From the NCBI GenBank assembly GCA_003184365.1, contig NKYR01000111.1, positions 1 to 64,000 of the forward strand: a stretch of DNA of 64,000 bases, written 5' to 3'. The translations under genes were made by a program, and so were the position numbers. The notes beneath the pieces were generated by a model. It was not told the DNA's origin. It did not search any database and worked only from the letters and a program-made list of their open reading frames with translations. This document shows positions 44,431 through 56,924 of the stretch, piece after piece. Positions within the stretch are counted from its first letter, which is position 1. Every line of letters starts with the position of its first letter. Source of the DNA: Evernia prunastri. Its lineage: Eukaryota > Ascomycota > Lecanoromycetes > Lecanorales > Parmeliaceae.

Positions 44431-45792
44431 TGGAGCTTATGCCGTTGAGTACTGTGGTTGTAGGTCCAGTGAGATCCTTTTGTAACGGTGTCTGCACAAA
44501 CCTTCCGCAGCCTCGTCGATCAAAGGCATGGACTCTGGCGCCACGTTAATTTTGCCTTTCACATATAGCTATGTGTATCCATAAAACAGCACTGTGGTCT
44601 TCAAGCAGCTCAATCGAAGAATCGATTTTCCCCTTTTATTCAGGGGCCTAATAGAAAGCCAAGCCCGCAGAACGTCGTACAATCTCAAGTTCTAACGGAG
44701 TCACAAATTCGTCGATAGCGGTAATAGGAGACTCTGCGAACAGTAGACTATCTCACAAGAGTGCTCTGTTGATCAAGATCTCCATCTGCACGCTGCCCTT
44801 GCCAAATTAGGAGTTGCATAACCGCCACTGATTCCGGCAGGGTGCCTAATAATTCAGAATGTCCTAGACTGGGAAGAATAGACTTGGAAAAGACTTACTG
44901 AATGCGACGACAAGCGAGAGTGGGAAAAGGAGTGTAGTAAGTATTTATGTGGTCGGAAAAGCCATCGACGAAGACCAACAGAGCGTGAGGAGACGTTGTG
45001 GGCTAGGTAAGGCGGAGTATCAATGGGGAACATTAAGTCAGGGAGACTTCGAAGGACGTGAACTAACTATCCACGTCTTGGTGTACATTTTATACCCATT
45101 GTGAAGTGTATACCTTGATGTATTGTGGAGTTAGCATCAATTCCTGAGTGGCGGCTTGTCCCTCCCTCCCTAGACATTTGTTTTTAGAAGACGTGGTAAA
45201 TACAGTCAAAATATGTGTCCGAGCTAAGTCAGAATAATAGAGACAAGGAAGGATTGGATCGGTCAAAAAAAAAAGGAGAGAGGAGAAAAAGAGGAGGGAA
45301 AGGTATATTGAACTCATCAACCCTCCTCTGCCCTCCTCTGCTGTATGAAGGTCCATTATTTCATAGAGTATGTTGTGGTAACAGCGTTGTTCGTCTAACG
45401 TTCGAGTACACGAGTGCACTAAAATGCAGAGGCACGAGCGGCTCCGGAATCCCCCCAAGGATATAATACCCGTAAGCTTACGGAGTACCTTACCTTATAC
45501 TCGTATCACCTATCCGGGTGGTTCCGGGGTAGGGTGTGACTTACTACCTCACAAGGTGATACATCTTAATTTAATGTGGGGACTCCCGAACGCGTGATTG
45601 AGTCTGATAATTTGAAGACGTCATTGCTGCTGCTGCTGCTTTCGGCAGCTTGCTGTTTGCTGTCCTCAAAGTAAGGTACCTCCGTATAGAAGAAGAGCAA
45701 TCGATATGCAAGTAGCAGGTGTGTCCATCTGCTGCTGCCGCAGACAAACGACAAACGACAAAAGACAAAAGAATCAGCCAATTCGTGGTATA
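44431..45792. other. Intergenic, no gene seen
   Basis: Holds a polypurine stretch (about 45,265-45,302), a run of five CTG/CAG triplets near 45,625 and several TACCTTACCTT motifs (about 45,487). Likely the promoter region of the LYR-protein gene at 45,793. Confidence 0.4.
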
Positions 45793-46182
45793 ATGACTAA
45801 TCCAGCTCTGCGTCAACAAGTAATCAACATCTACAAAGGTAATCTCCAAATCCTCCGTTCTTTCTTTCTGCCCGCATTCCTCAGACCACTGAAGACTACT
45901 GCTAAAGCACAGTCGCAGAGCTACTCAATCTGGGCAAGGATTACCCTCTTGGCTACCAATACTTCCAGACTCGACTGCATAAAGCATTTGCCAGTCAGGC
46001 CAGCCTTCAAGATGAAGTGCAAATTCGGAAAGGCATCGAAAGGGCCGAATATGTGAAGAAGGAGGTTGAGGCACTGTAAGCGTAGGCCCATCCTCCCTGA
46101 AGGGCATTGCTGATACCATGAATTATCCAGTCTTTACCTCAAGCGATATAGAGCGCTACGCCAGCGCTACGGTCAAGCTTAA
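45793..46182 (+). CDS. LYR-motif protein, LYRM5/ETFRF1 type
   Basis: Exons 45,793-45,838, 45,919-46,075 and 46,131-46,182 encode 84 aa. Introns of 80 and 55 bp join in frame. The protein opens [20 protein letters not shown], where an LxR...Y-K pattern and the following [19 protein letters not shown] are diagnostic. [20 protein letters not shown] and LRQRYGQA end the helical bundle. LYRM5/ETFRF1 proteins are small mitochondrial matrix proteins; the human one regulates electron transfer flavoprotein. The role in this fungus is inferred from that family. The gene stops 77 bp from the opposed decayed gene at 46,259. Confidence 0.9.
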
Positions 46183-46258
46183 AAGCAGTGCCCTCGACTT
46201 CTTGCGAGCTTACCACGCTTCAAGCCTGAGAAGCTCTCCGTTGGAAATGCATCTTAAC

Positions 46259-46990
46259 TTATATTTGCCCACCGCCAACCAAATTCGTTTCGTCTCTTGC
46301 CACTTTCAACCATGAAACCGCGTCCATGCTATCGCAAAATCCAGTACAGTACTCAATGCTGTGCGCCTCGAGACAGCCTGATCTGACGTGAGAATGATAT
46401 TTCCGGGCCGCCGCTACGACTCTCAGCGCGCTGATTCTCAACGCAAACCTTTTCGTTCCGCTTTGCTCAATGGAGGCACTTTCACGTCCCCAAGGCATGA
46501 GATCCGGAAGGGGATTGCAATCCAGCGATTCTAAAAGCTGACTATGAGCATCCGGCCCGTCAGAGCATATGAGGCCACATGATGTCTACGCAAACCTCTG
46601 CATACATCGGTTCCGAGCTTTTGCAAATAAGATGGCTGCACTTATGGTTTATGTTGCTGTCAAATATGTATTTTGTTCATCCGCTCTCCAATTACTTGGA
46701 GCTACCGAAGGGTCGGGCTCCTGCAAGCAACAAATTTGCAGATCCATCTTCCACATTTCGACGCGCCCATGTGGTTTGAGATCTTGCAATAGTCTGGCCA
46801 CGTGATGAAGTGGGATATCCTCTACCGCCGCAATAGACTCGTTGCTAACAAAGTTCAGGGAATAGTACCTGTCCGCAAGCGCTAATAGCTCAGTGCTGGG
46901 GAGAGTGTCGATTGTAGTAAACTTGGCAATGGAGCATCCCTTCCGTTTCAAGTAGTCAATTCAATTCTTCAAAGTCAGTACAGATGCTTT
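46259..46990 (-). pseudogene. Decayed gene with two in-frame stops
   Basis: One minus-strand frame runs from about 46,966 to 46,259: IDYLKRKGCSIAKFTTIDTL... RYYSLNFVSNESIAAVEDI... YLTAT, TAA, SAAILFAKARNRCMQRFA, TAG, CGLICSDGPDAHSQLLESLD... ALRISALRVVAAARKYHSHV... NLVGGGQI, stop. Both internal stops are one C-to-T change from Gln codons. The continuity of protein-like sequence on each side of the stops marks a gene recently inactivated. The family is not recognised. Confidence 0.5.
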
Positions 46991-47401
46991 GAGGTGAAGG
47001 GGTCATAAGCAATGTAGATGAGTATAATACTCTCGAAACGTGTCTCAGAGTTCAGATTTGGGTATAGGTAGACCAGGAAGTAATCGGTCAAGGAAAAGGT
47101 TCACAGTCCAGAAATCTAACCCGCAAGCTATTTCCCAAAATCATACAAGGGACCCCCAAAGACCTGAGTCAGTGCGAGAGTTGGAAGGCTTTATCTGTTC
47201 AGCTGTTTCAAGTCTGTAAGCAGTGGGTATCTAATTGCGTCTTTCAGAGAATGCTGGCCCCGTCGATAGAAGAATGGGCAGTGCTGCGTGCATGTCGCTC
47301 ATTAGGCCGTCACTGATGGGAGGCGGGACGGAGACGGAGCCGCATCATCCGGCTCCTTGACTCTGCTAAACGCATTTCATCTGATGCCTTTTTCTGAAGC
47401 T

Positions 47402-47690
47402 TTAGTAAAAGAGAATGCTTGAAGATTTTGAACATACAGGGACGTGATTCGGGCGTAGGGGCAATGTTCCACGATTGTTAGTTGCCGAAATATGAACATG
47501 GGTGTGGGACGTCTTAAACAATCCATACGTAAAATCTTCAGTTGTCATACTGTCAGTGAGAAAATTTGGAGGCGCCTCAAAGACAATTTGAGACCAAAGT
47601 CCAAGGTGGGACCATGAGGTGCTGGTAAAGTAGGAGATCCGCAGCTCTTTCACGTAGGTTAAAGCCGAGTATCGGAAAGAAGAATAATCG
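47402..47690 (-). pseudogene. Protein-like fragment upstream of the decayed gene
   Basis: A minus-strand frame reads YDYSSFRYSALTYVKELRIS, SWSHLGLWSQIVFEAPPNF and TTEDFTYGLFKTSHTHVHIS before a stop at 47,402. No ATG opens it. Position and strand suggest it is an upstream part of the decayed gene at 46,259-46,990, but I found no frame joining them. Confidence 0.3.
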
Positions 47691-47923
47691 TAGCCATGTT
47701 AGGGTCGAATAATGGAACTATGTTGTACTCGTAGCCGTATTACAACCAAACCACGATGTGCTCTTTTCCCGAATGTCTTCGTATCAGTCGTTGAAAGACG
47801 ATGACTGAGTGATGAGGTATAGGATAATGGATTGCCTGACTTAAGAGCTTAACTCCTACCTTGGCCGCTCAGGGGTACGAGCGGAGGAGGGGCACTGGCC
47901 GAGGGGGCAAGAGTTCCCTAAGC

Positions 47924-47946
47924 TACCTTAAGGTAAGGTAAGGTAG
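47924..47946. promoter_or_regulatory. TACCTTAAGGTA palindrome with AGGTA repeats
   Basis: A 12-bp perfect palindrome TACCTTAAGGTA is followed by AGGTAAGGTAGC, about 600 bp upstream of the Ccr4 ATG. The same palindrome occurs at 52,795-52,806 ahead of the phosphodiesterase gene. Possible regulatory element; function inferred. Confidence 0.35.
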
Positions 47947-48547
47947 CGCTAAAGCGGGTAGCTCCGCGCTACTATCCAGATTGCGGCGGAACCTTCACCA
48001 TCGGCATCAACTTATTCTATCAAGCCCTTTTCGTTATACTTATTCATCGCCATACATACAACACATGGGTTATTATTAAGCCTTGCAGCGACCGAGTCCA
48101 GTGACGCGCTTCAAATTCTGTCGTCAGGAGAGTCCCTACCGTTTCGGACCATCGCATTATCTTAGGATCTTCTCCAAACCCACTGGTCTGCAATTTGTTG
48201 ACACAGCTTTCGCATAGAGCCTATTCTAACGCGCATCCCAGCAGCAAAACCATGCTTGCGTGCCTGTGAATTAGATAGTCACAAGCCACTTGAATTGAAT
48301 GTGCTATCTGTCTCCCTATAGTGCAACAACTCTCATGGTAACACAACTTCCTCAAATCACAAATCAGAGATTGCTCGACTTCGGCCCCTTCAGCCCGGAC
48401 CTGAGTACTCAAACAACCATCCTATGCCTATGGTCGAACGAGGGTCATTACGCAAAGCCATCCCATCCATCGCAGACGTGAATACAACATCAGCTACACG
48501 AAAGAGTACGTATACTTTGTCGTCTCTTTCTGGGTCGACCTCTTTAG

Positions 48548-50910
48548 ATGGCAGATGGAGCGCACCGGTTCCCTGGGACCGGACCATTTTATTACAGCCA
48601 ATTTAACCAACAGAACCACCATCCTCGTCATCTGGCCCGTTCAGGCTCACCAGTGAATAATGCCAGAGGTAGCTACCCCAATGACACCCCTTCGCCCTCT
48701 CGCTCGCCTGTATCCCAGGCTTCTTCCCACAATCCTTATGCGATGTACAATCAGGGCCATCAGCAGGGTCAGCACGTCATGATGAACGGCGCACAACATA
48801 CGAGATTCATGCAGCCAGGCGCGGGCCACAAGTTCCAACATCAATCTTACCAGCAGCATCACGGCCAACAGGCCAATCACCACTCACAGAACCAAAATGG
48901 AGGCCACAGCATAGGCCATCAACATACTTTCTCCTCGGGAACTTTATCAAACGCCACTCCTCATTTTACCCCGAACAACCTTCACAACGGCAATTCAAGC
49001 AACTCTCAGGTTGGGGGGATCAATGACAACTTCATACCAAATCAGCATTGGCACCGTCAGATGCAGCTCGCCGCAGAATCCAGACAGGCACAATCGGCGC
49101 CGCACCACCATTGCAAAAAAGAAGGTGTAATATCACGAGTGAGCAAAGCCGTGGAACAAACGCCTACCGAAGAATCAGCTGAAGAGGGTGAAGAAGAGCG
49201 CAACCGGGCCACCACTGTTGGGGAAATCTCAAGGCAGGATTGGGACGCCTTAGATTGTAGCGGTCAAGGTATGAGGGCAATCTCAACCTCCATCTTCGCC
49301 TACAAATTTCTCAAGAAACTCTACCTTGACCATAACCGGCTTTCACGCCTTGACCCTATCATTGGTCACCTAAGAAATCTCACACATCTGGATATTTCGA
49401 ACAACCAAATTATGGAACTACCGGAAGAAATTGGAATGCTCGTCAATCTGAAGGAACTCCTGGCGTTTGACAATAACCTACAAACGCTTCCCTACGAGGT
49501 AGGATATTTGTTCAAACTAGAGACACTAGGAATAGACGGGAATCCCTTAGATGAGGATCTTAAGGAGCACATCGTGCACCACGGGACAAACTCGTTGATC
49601 ACTCATCTAAGGGAGAATGCTGCACGTATGTTTCGTCTTTTCCTTTTTCGCAATAAAATCTAGCGACAATTCACTCTAGGAGCAATTTGAATGACTGTTT
49701 TGCAGCTACGACACCTCCAAATGAGCGCCCCCGTGTGGAAATCGATACGTCTCCCGCATCTGAGACACTAAGTGTTCTGTCTTACAATATTCTTTGCGAT
49801 AAATACGCGACCAAATCGCATTATGGTTACACTCCTTCGGACGCGCTTTCTTGGGATTATAGAAGAGAGATAATTCTCAATGAACTCAAAGATCATAATG
49901 CGGACATTGTTTGCCTGCAAGAAGTTGATCGAGAGAGTTTTGAAGAATGTTTTCGCCGTGAGCTTGCTATGGATGACTATCGTGGAGTCTTTTGGCCGAA
50001 AACAAGAGCAAAGACGATGGCGGAAAAAGATGCCAAATTGGTTGATGGATGTGCAACCTTTTACAAAGGAAGTAAATACGTCTGTCTTGACAAAGTCCTT
50101 ATTGATTTTGCAAACACAGCCATCAACCGGCCAGACATGAAAGGCGAGCACGATACCTTCAACCGCGTCATGCCAAGAGATCACATCGCCGTGGTAACGT
50201 TCCTTGAAAACAGGACGACCGGGTCAAGGATGATTGTTGGAAATGCACACATCTTTTGGGATCCTGCGTTTGAAGATGTCAAGGTGGTTCAAGTGGCGAT
50301 TCTTCTGGAGCAACTATCGAAGCAAGCGGAGAAGTGGGCAAAGTACCCTCCATGCACTGACAAAGCAGCTTTCCGCCACTCAGAGGTTGACGGCCAAGGC
50401 AAGACAGACCCTGCAGACGAGCCTGCTCTCAAACCTGGCCCGTCCCTTGAGTACTCCAGCGGGTCTCAGATACCGCTGATAATATGTGGAGATTTCAACG
50501 CCGCTGCTGGAACTGGGGTCTACGATCTCATCACGCGTGGCAGCTTACCTGGTAATCATCCTGACTTGGGGAATCGCGGTTATGGCAATCTTACCCGCGA
50601 GGGAATGGCCCATCCATTCAAACTTAAGTCTGCGTACAGCACGACCGCAGAGCTGAGCTTCACGAATTACACGCCAAGCTTTATCGGGGTCATTGACTAC
50701 ATTTGGTACTCTACCAATGCCCTGCAGGTCCGACATCTGCTCGGAAGTGTTGACGAAGAATATCTCCGGAAAGTGCCAGGGTTTCCCAATCACCACTTCC
50801 CAAGCGACCACCTGGCACTCCTAGCAGAATTTTCGGTCAAGCAGCGGAGAGATATTAAGGGTACGGAGACTGTCAATGGAATGCAGCGGGAATGGGAGCG
50901 GAGTAATTGA
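48548..50910 (+). CDS. ccr4: CCR4 poly(A)-specific exoribonuclease, CCR4-NOT catalytic subunit
   Basis: Two exons, 48,548-49,625 and 49,706-50,910, encode 760 aa. The 80-bp intron (GTATGT...TTTTGCAG) joins ENAAPTTPPNERPRVEID. The N-terminal 200 residues are Gln/His/Asn-rich and disordered. Leucine-rich repeats follow (about residues 235-345; FLKKLYLDHNRLSRLD, LTHLDISNNQIMELPEEIG), the surface that binds Not1/Caf1. The C-terminal EEP nuclease domain has LSYNILCDKYA, CLQEVD (Glu about 432), GNAHIFWDP, CGDFNA and SDHLAL (His about 728), all metal or catalytic residues intact. It shortens mRNA poly(A) tails in the cytoplasm. The order disorder-LRR-EEP is that of Ccr4. Confidence 0.97.
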
Positions 50911-53742
50911 CCGTATTTTCGCCTGTCCAAATCTAGATGGGAGGTGTTCTGTCCGGGCTTGGAAACCATACAAATACGGCGTCGTGTGCTCTCAAAGGAA
51001 GAAGACTTTTCGGGAGTAAGCTTGGGTCCTTCTTCTTTACAAGCACCAGGGTTTTCCATTTCGGTGTCTTGCATGCTATGTTAGGGGTTTAGGGTATCTC
51101 GAAGAAGTGCTCAGGCTTGTGCATCAGCCTGATCGCGGGGTTAGTGTAGTTGAAGGAAATGCATAGGCCTCGCTACAAACGCTTCGCCAATTCCAATGAC
51201 CGTACGTACACCTATCGTTCGAATCTGCTTGCTTATGGCAGACTAAGTAATGAGACTTGGCCGCCTTGGGGCTTTTGTCATTTCCCCACGTAGTATTCAA
51301 GTATCCGGAAACCCAAACATGCAAAAGGGTAGGCATACGGGAGTATTGGGCCTCGTGAGGGATCTCTACTCGACTTGCGCAAAAGTTGTAGCAAGCGAGG
51401 GGCGCATATGGGAGAGCGGATGTACTGCGCACAGTTGGGAAGATGCATTTTGGTGGTAGTAAGCAAGCAAGGGCAAGGTGTGAAAAGAGTAAGAAAGTAT
51501 TAAGTGGTGGGAAATTGATAGGTTTCTGTGGAAATGAAGACAAGACTTCAAGTAGAGTGACAAAAGGTGGAATAATGGCAAAAGGAGGTAGGTAGAGTAA
51601 GTTGGCAGGCAAACCTGATGGTAGTGGACAAGGATGTCAACAGCTTGTTCCCGGCCAGTTGGCAGAGGCCTGCATCGTCTTCGAATTATACCAATGTACT
51701 GTAGTTAGAGTAGATTTCATTAGATGCGGCTGCTGTCGCAAGAAAGAGATATGTCCATTGCCCAAAGTCGACGCAGAGGGAAGAAGCAGCTCGGACGAAG
51801 GAAAGAGAAGGGAATAATGGAGGCGTATGCAAAGCAAAGTTCTCAACGAATCAGACATGTTGTAAATCTTCTATACGTTAACTAATGAAGATGTCGATTT
51901 GCTTGACGAGTCCGAAGAGGCTTCTGGAAGGTCTTTATCCTTCTGCTGCTTCTTTACTTCTTTCCTTTTATTACTACTTACTACCACAATCACCGCTAAC
52001 TACGTTATTACTTATTTTCGTGCTTTCTCTATCTCTCTATTTCTTCATAATAGTCCAGTAGTGTCTATAGTGCAACTTATATAGATAGGTAGAGTACAAT
52101 GTCATACCTTATACTGTAATTACCTTAGTCCACAAATCGATGAGGCCAAATCTTTCGCTCGGAAGATTGTTCAGACCTTACCTTAGCTATCTACTCTTTA
52201 TTAAGCGTCAGCCGCACCACTTATCTCCCCTGGCTATTGGGCAATTCCTGAAATATATGGTAGAGAGAGTATAGGGAGAGAGAGATAGAGAACGAGAGAG
52301 ACAATAGGTGTCCGTGACAAGAATCGCGAAACATATCCCCCCCAATCAGCCAAATCAATAGCTCTCCTCTCCTTTTTCTTTTCACTCATTGATTTAGTAT
52401 CATTATTATATTCTTCCTTCTTTTCAAACGAATTAATTTGAATATCAATGATTCGTATCAATATTAAATATAATTTATCAAGAATCGTAAAGCACCTGAT
52501 GATTGGAGTCTTGAATGAGACTTTGTCTTTTGGTACTCTCTTGGTACTCCCTTAAGCCTACCTTAGAGTAAAGTAATAATTGATTGCTCCCTATTGGAAT
52601 CAGGAGTACTTCGGTGCTTACCTCCCTTTCCCCCCCCATCCCCCCCCCAAAAAACCCTATTTTGACCCGCTCAAGCCAACACTACATACCTTGGAGCCTA
52701 AATTCCACTCAACAAATCTACCCTAGGTACCCTAAATCTACCCTAAGCCTTAAGCTACTTTGCTCATCTACTCCACTAAAGTAAAGTACCTACCTACCTT
52801 AAGGTACCTTTGGAAAAGAACCAAAAACTGCTTTCTCCAAGTCTCAACCAACGCAACTTCTTTTTTTCATGATATACATATCCCTCCCTTCCTGCCACTA
52901 TCGCGACTTCTGCTTTTATACACCCTCCATCTAATCCCAATCCAACCCAATTCAATCCAATTGCGCACTTCCCGACTTCTATTTTCCCCCATCATACGCC
53001 GCTTCAATGTCCTGAACTTTCCCTGCTGCCCATAGCAATTCCCCTCAAATTCGCACCGGATGTTGCGCATAGATCCAACCTTCCTTTGCCCGCGACGCTG
53101 GCGCCGCTTCCATCAAATAGCACATAGCAAGCGAAGAGAAAGGTCTTCGACGTCCAACTTACTAAACCGTCAAAGGCTGGTCGTGTACTATTAAGAGCAG
53201 GAGCACGTGAGAAGAGGAGGTCTTCGTCCCAACCGTTACAACTACACATGGTCGCTAAATCGCTCTCATACCCCTCCCTCGGAGTTCGACAGGACAATCC
53301 GACTGCTCACGGTAACCCAGATTTCTCCTCTGCGAGACCTCACCCTTCCGCTCACATACGTGCGAGGGATCCCTCGCTTTGATAGTTGTCACTTCTCGCA
53401 AACTCTTCCCTCAATTGCCCAATCGAAGAGAGCTGTATCCTAGACACTGCTCTGGTTGGTAGCGCAGTACCGCTTCGCGCGGACGATTCATACCCTCTCT
53501 CTCTCTGAGCCGGAGGCTACTTGCGCTCATTGATCGAGCACTACTTGGACGCAATATTTACCTGGATCCAAGTTCTCCTCTGATCATTGGTGCTTCTGGC
53601 AAACTCGACTGGTGTCTCTGTCCCTTACTGCACTCGTCTCTCATTGCTTGCACAAGCAGCCAAAACAACGAAAGAGCTCCCACACAACACTTACGAGGCC
53701 ACCCTAACGGGCACCGGCATTGGTCAGCTGTGACGAGCCGTC
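50911..53742. other. 2.8-kb intergenic region, no supportable gene
   Basis: Contains the 3' UTR of ccr4 (about 50,911-51,100) and the long upstream region of the phosphodiesterase gene. From 52,000 it carries many ACCTTA/TAGGTA blocks, a C-rich tract (52,630-52,650) and CT-rich leader sequence up to 53,742. The frame at 51,612-51,124 minus is hydrophobic but lacks splice or domain support. Confidence 0.5.
52791..52810. promoter_or_regulatory. TACCTTAAGGTA palindrome upstream of the phosphodiesterase gene
   Basis: TACCTACCTTAAGGTACCTT contains the same 12-bp palindrome as 47,924-47,935. It lies about 940 bp upstream of the phosphodiesterase ATG in a region with many TACCT/AGGTA repeats. Confidence 0.35.
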
Positions 53743-56700
53743 ATGGACTATGCAGAGTACCACATTGTCTATGTCGACAACCGGGTGAGCCGAGACCTCG
53801 ACGGAAAGCTGGTTCAAAAGTCCGAGACGAGCCGTTCGGATCGAGCAGATAGTTTCGGCGAACATTCGTGGGAGGATCAAAATCCGGAATGCTTGAAAGC
53901 TATCCTGGGAGAAATTGAAGAAGTGCGTAGCAACCTTAAGAGTCTTTTGTCAGTATTCAATGGAGGTACGTTTCCAAATCCTTTGGCTTCTGCCGAGAAC
54001 GGCATCGGCATGCGTGACCAAAATACACACCACTTCTTTGGAAGCTCTAGAGACTAACATACTACAGTGCACACCTGCATTTCTGGCGATACTTGTATGG
54101 CTAAAGTCTCACATCTCGAATCTCTCGGTAACAATATCCAACCAGTGCTCGTCATGGTGGGGACGCCAACCGACGATGTGTTAGAAGGCCATTTGGGTGT
54201 GATCTTGAAAGAGTCTTCGTCCTCTGACCTCGAACATTGCTACGGTCTCACTCTCCTACAGCATATATCAGCGGAAATTTTGACTTCAAGTCTTTCAAAG
54301 CTGGTCGTACCTGTGGCGATGATCTACAATGAGGCATCCGAACCTCACCCCAGCCACACCTTCACCAGCAACCGCCCATCGCGGCCTTCCTCGGGGGGGT
54401 TCCCTGCGTTTGGTTCGACATCCTCCAGCCCGAGAAGGGCAGTCGGCAGACCGGCCCGGTCAGAACACCAACAGACGCTAAGATGCGTGGACACTGGAGC
54501 TATAGATGTCCTAAGATCCCCTTTGCTAGAAGAGCGCCTCCGTGGCTTGACGGTGCATGCTCATCGCGCGCATAAGGAGGCGCTAAATGAACGTGCAAAG
54601 TTCCTTGCGCAAAAGAGCGTGAGAAAGCGTTCTTGGCTTGGCAATAACGACAACAAACCCTACGCTTATCTTCGAGAAGCTATGGTCTCAGGACTTATGA
54701 AGGGCATCTGCAACCCCGACGAAGAATTACACCCAATCGACCTTAACAAGCCGCCCTCTTTGGAACCGAGAAAGGAAGAAGCGTTGTCACGCGCGCTTGG
54801 GTCTTGGGCGTTCTCCGGTCACGACTACTCGGAGGACGAGTTAATCCACGCAGCCTTCCTTATGCTTCAGCATGCTCTGACCATCCCACAACTTGATAAA
54901 TGGCGACTGTCTGCAGATGACCTAAGAACTTTCCTGATGGCCAGCCGTGCTGCTTACAATGGCTTTGTGAATTATCACAATTTCCGTCACGTAGTCGATG
55001 TCATGCAAGCTATCTTCTACTTTCTAGTCCAGATTGGCACGCTACCTCCTTTTCCAACTTCGTCGGTACAGCCAGGCCCAAACAGGCATATTTCGCCAAT
55101 TGCAGCTTTACTGAGGCCCTTCGATGCTCTTACACTCTTGATAACGGCAATTGGGCATGATGTCGGCCACCCGGGCGTCAATAACGCATTCCTCGTGGCT
55201 CTCAATGCACCACTCGCTCAATTGTATAATGACAAATCGGTGCTCGAAGCATTTCACTGTGCAGCCTACTCGCAGATCCTTCGTCGCTACTGGAAGGCTG
55301 CGTTTGAGGATATCCCGATGCGTGGACTCATGATTAACTCAATATTAGCCACTGATATGGGTATGCACTTCAATTATATGAAAGAATTGGGAAATTTGCA
55401 GAGTAAAGTGCATCATAACAATGGCACCGACGGCTGGAGTCCTCAGGTCCTGGACGACTACAGGATACTTACATGCGCCTTGCTTGTCAAGTGCGCGGAC
55501 ATTAGCAACGTTGTAAGTACTTTTCTGGGGTGAGTAACAAATACACAAACCTGATGTTTTATTAGGCACGACCATTCGAAGTCGCCGTCAAATGGGCCAA
55601 TATTCTTCAGCTTGAGTTTGCTAATCAAGGTGTAATGGAGAAGGATGTGGGCATACCTACCACACTTTTTGGTGGACCACCAGAGTTAGGTAATATCATC
55701 AAGCTCGGAAACTCCCAAAACAGCTTCATGAACATCTTTGCGCGCCCACTGTTCGAGGCTGTTACGGATATTCTGCCTGCAATGGCATTCGCTGTTGACG
55801 AGATGAAAGCAAACCAAGACATTTGGACCGAAAGGATCAAGCAACAGTCAGCCAAAGAGGATATCATGGGTTGGAAGAAGCAAAGGTCGTCCGACGGTCT
55901 GTTATCTCCACGCTCAGGGAGCCCTGACCGTCCTGCTAGTCAGCCCGAATTCTCACATCCGGAAGGACTGCCAGCATCTCAAGACCTGGACACCTCCACG
56001 ATCGCACAAGCTGCTCAGTCGGCGGACGAGCCGCGCAGGGCATCAGCTTCCTCAATCCCTCACCATGTTGGCTCTTTTGATTCAGGTGCCCAAAGCCGAA
56101 ATACATCCCGCCGCTCCTCCCTTGGCCGCAATCTCAGTCAAGTGAATCCTACGCCCAGTTCATGCTCGCGTCGCTCATCAGGTGCGTCTCCTGCTGCAGG
56201 TACCTCGCATGCAACTGTCACGACTAGAAGGCTGAATAACAGCTCGCCCAGTCAGCTGCAGTTAGGCTTAAATGCCGACTCGAGATCTCAGGCAGCATCT
56301 CCTGTTACCACTTCTGAAAACATACAACAAAAAGGACGGGCATCTGAGGACACACTGTCTCAAACAGCATTTTCTGGACTCGGCTTGTCTACGAACGGAA
56401 GCCGCAGCGGCTCTCGCGGATCTGCCTGGACAGGAGATGTTTCACGTCGGGGCAGCAAAGGCGATGATACTGATAATTGGCGCTCCAACCGCTTTACAGC
56501 CAGCACTATCGTAGGTAGACCATACGCACATTCTGCTCACCATCGCTCATCTTCTGGCGCACATACCAACAATACCAACATGTCCCAATCTACGCCCTAC
56601 TCTCCAACTGGGACCCAGGCCACGAGCGTCTTGACTGTAGATAGCGACGACAAGAGCTCTCAATCTAGGTTAGATACCTGGGCTAGCCCTGAGCGCAAAG

Positions 56701-56924
56701 GCATGCCGGACGTCGTGAGCTTGGAGCGACCAGGGAATGGGCATCGACCTGGGAACGTGGGTGGACTGGATGGGGCCAAGGATATTGACGTCAAGACTTC
56801 TGTGGTGAGTAATGGCAGCATGAGAGAAGGGGGTGGACATCAACGCGTTGTTGGCAGAAAGGGCTCGAGATTTAATTTCAACTTTTGGAGAAAAAGAGGC
56901 AAGAGCGCGGAGGCCAGCCCCTGA
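53743..56924 (+). CDS. Class I (high-affinity) 3',5'-cyclic-nucleotide phosphodiesterase
   Basis: Exons 53,743-53,965, 54,068-55,512 and 55,566-56,924 encode 1008 aa, all in frame. Introns are 102 and 53 bp. The catalytic HD domain (about residues 330-620) has YHNFRHVVDVMQ (His about 378), LITAIGHDVGHPG with metal-binding His438-Asp439, ILATDMGMHFNYM, and LLVKCADISNVARPFEVAVK with the metal Asp, all signatures of mammalian-type PDEs. It hydrolyses cAMP, opposing adenylate cyclase and PKA, and corresponds to yeast Pde2/filamentous-fungal PdeH. The C-terminal 400 residues are Ser-rich and disordered (SRRSSLGRNLS, GSRSGSRGSAW) and end with a basic RFNFNFWRKRGKS. The N-terminal 300 residues are divergent. 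Likely regulated by phosphorylation. Confidence 0.95.

Noticed and set aside
51124..51612. 162-codon minus-strand hydrophobic frame
   Set aside because: Proline/leucine-rich from CT-rich intergenic DNA downstream of ccr4; no recognisable family.
55151..55333. Short frames inside the phosphodiesterase and other large genes
   Set aside because: These are shadows of the conserved coding frames.
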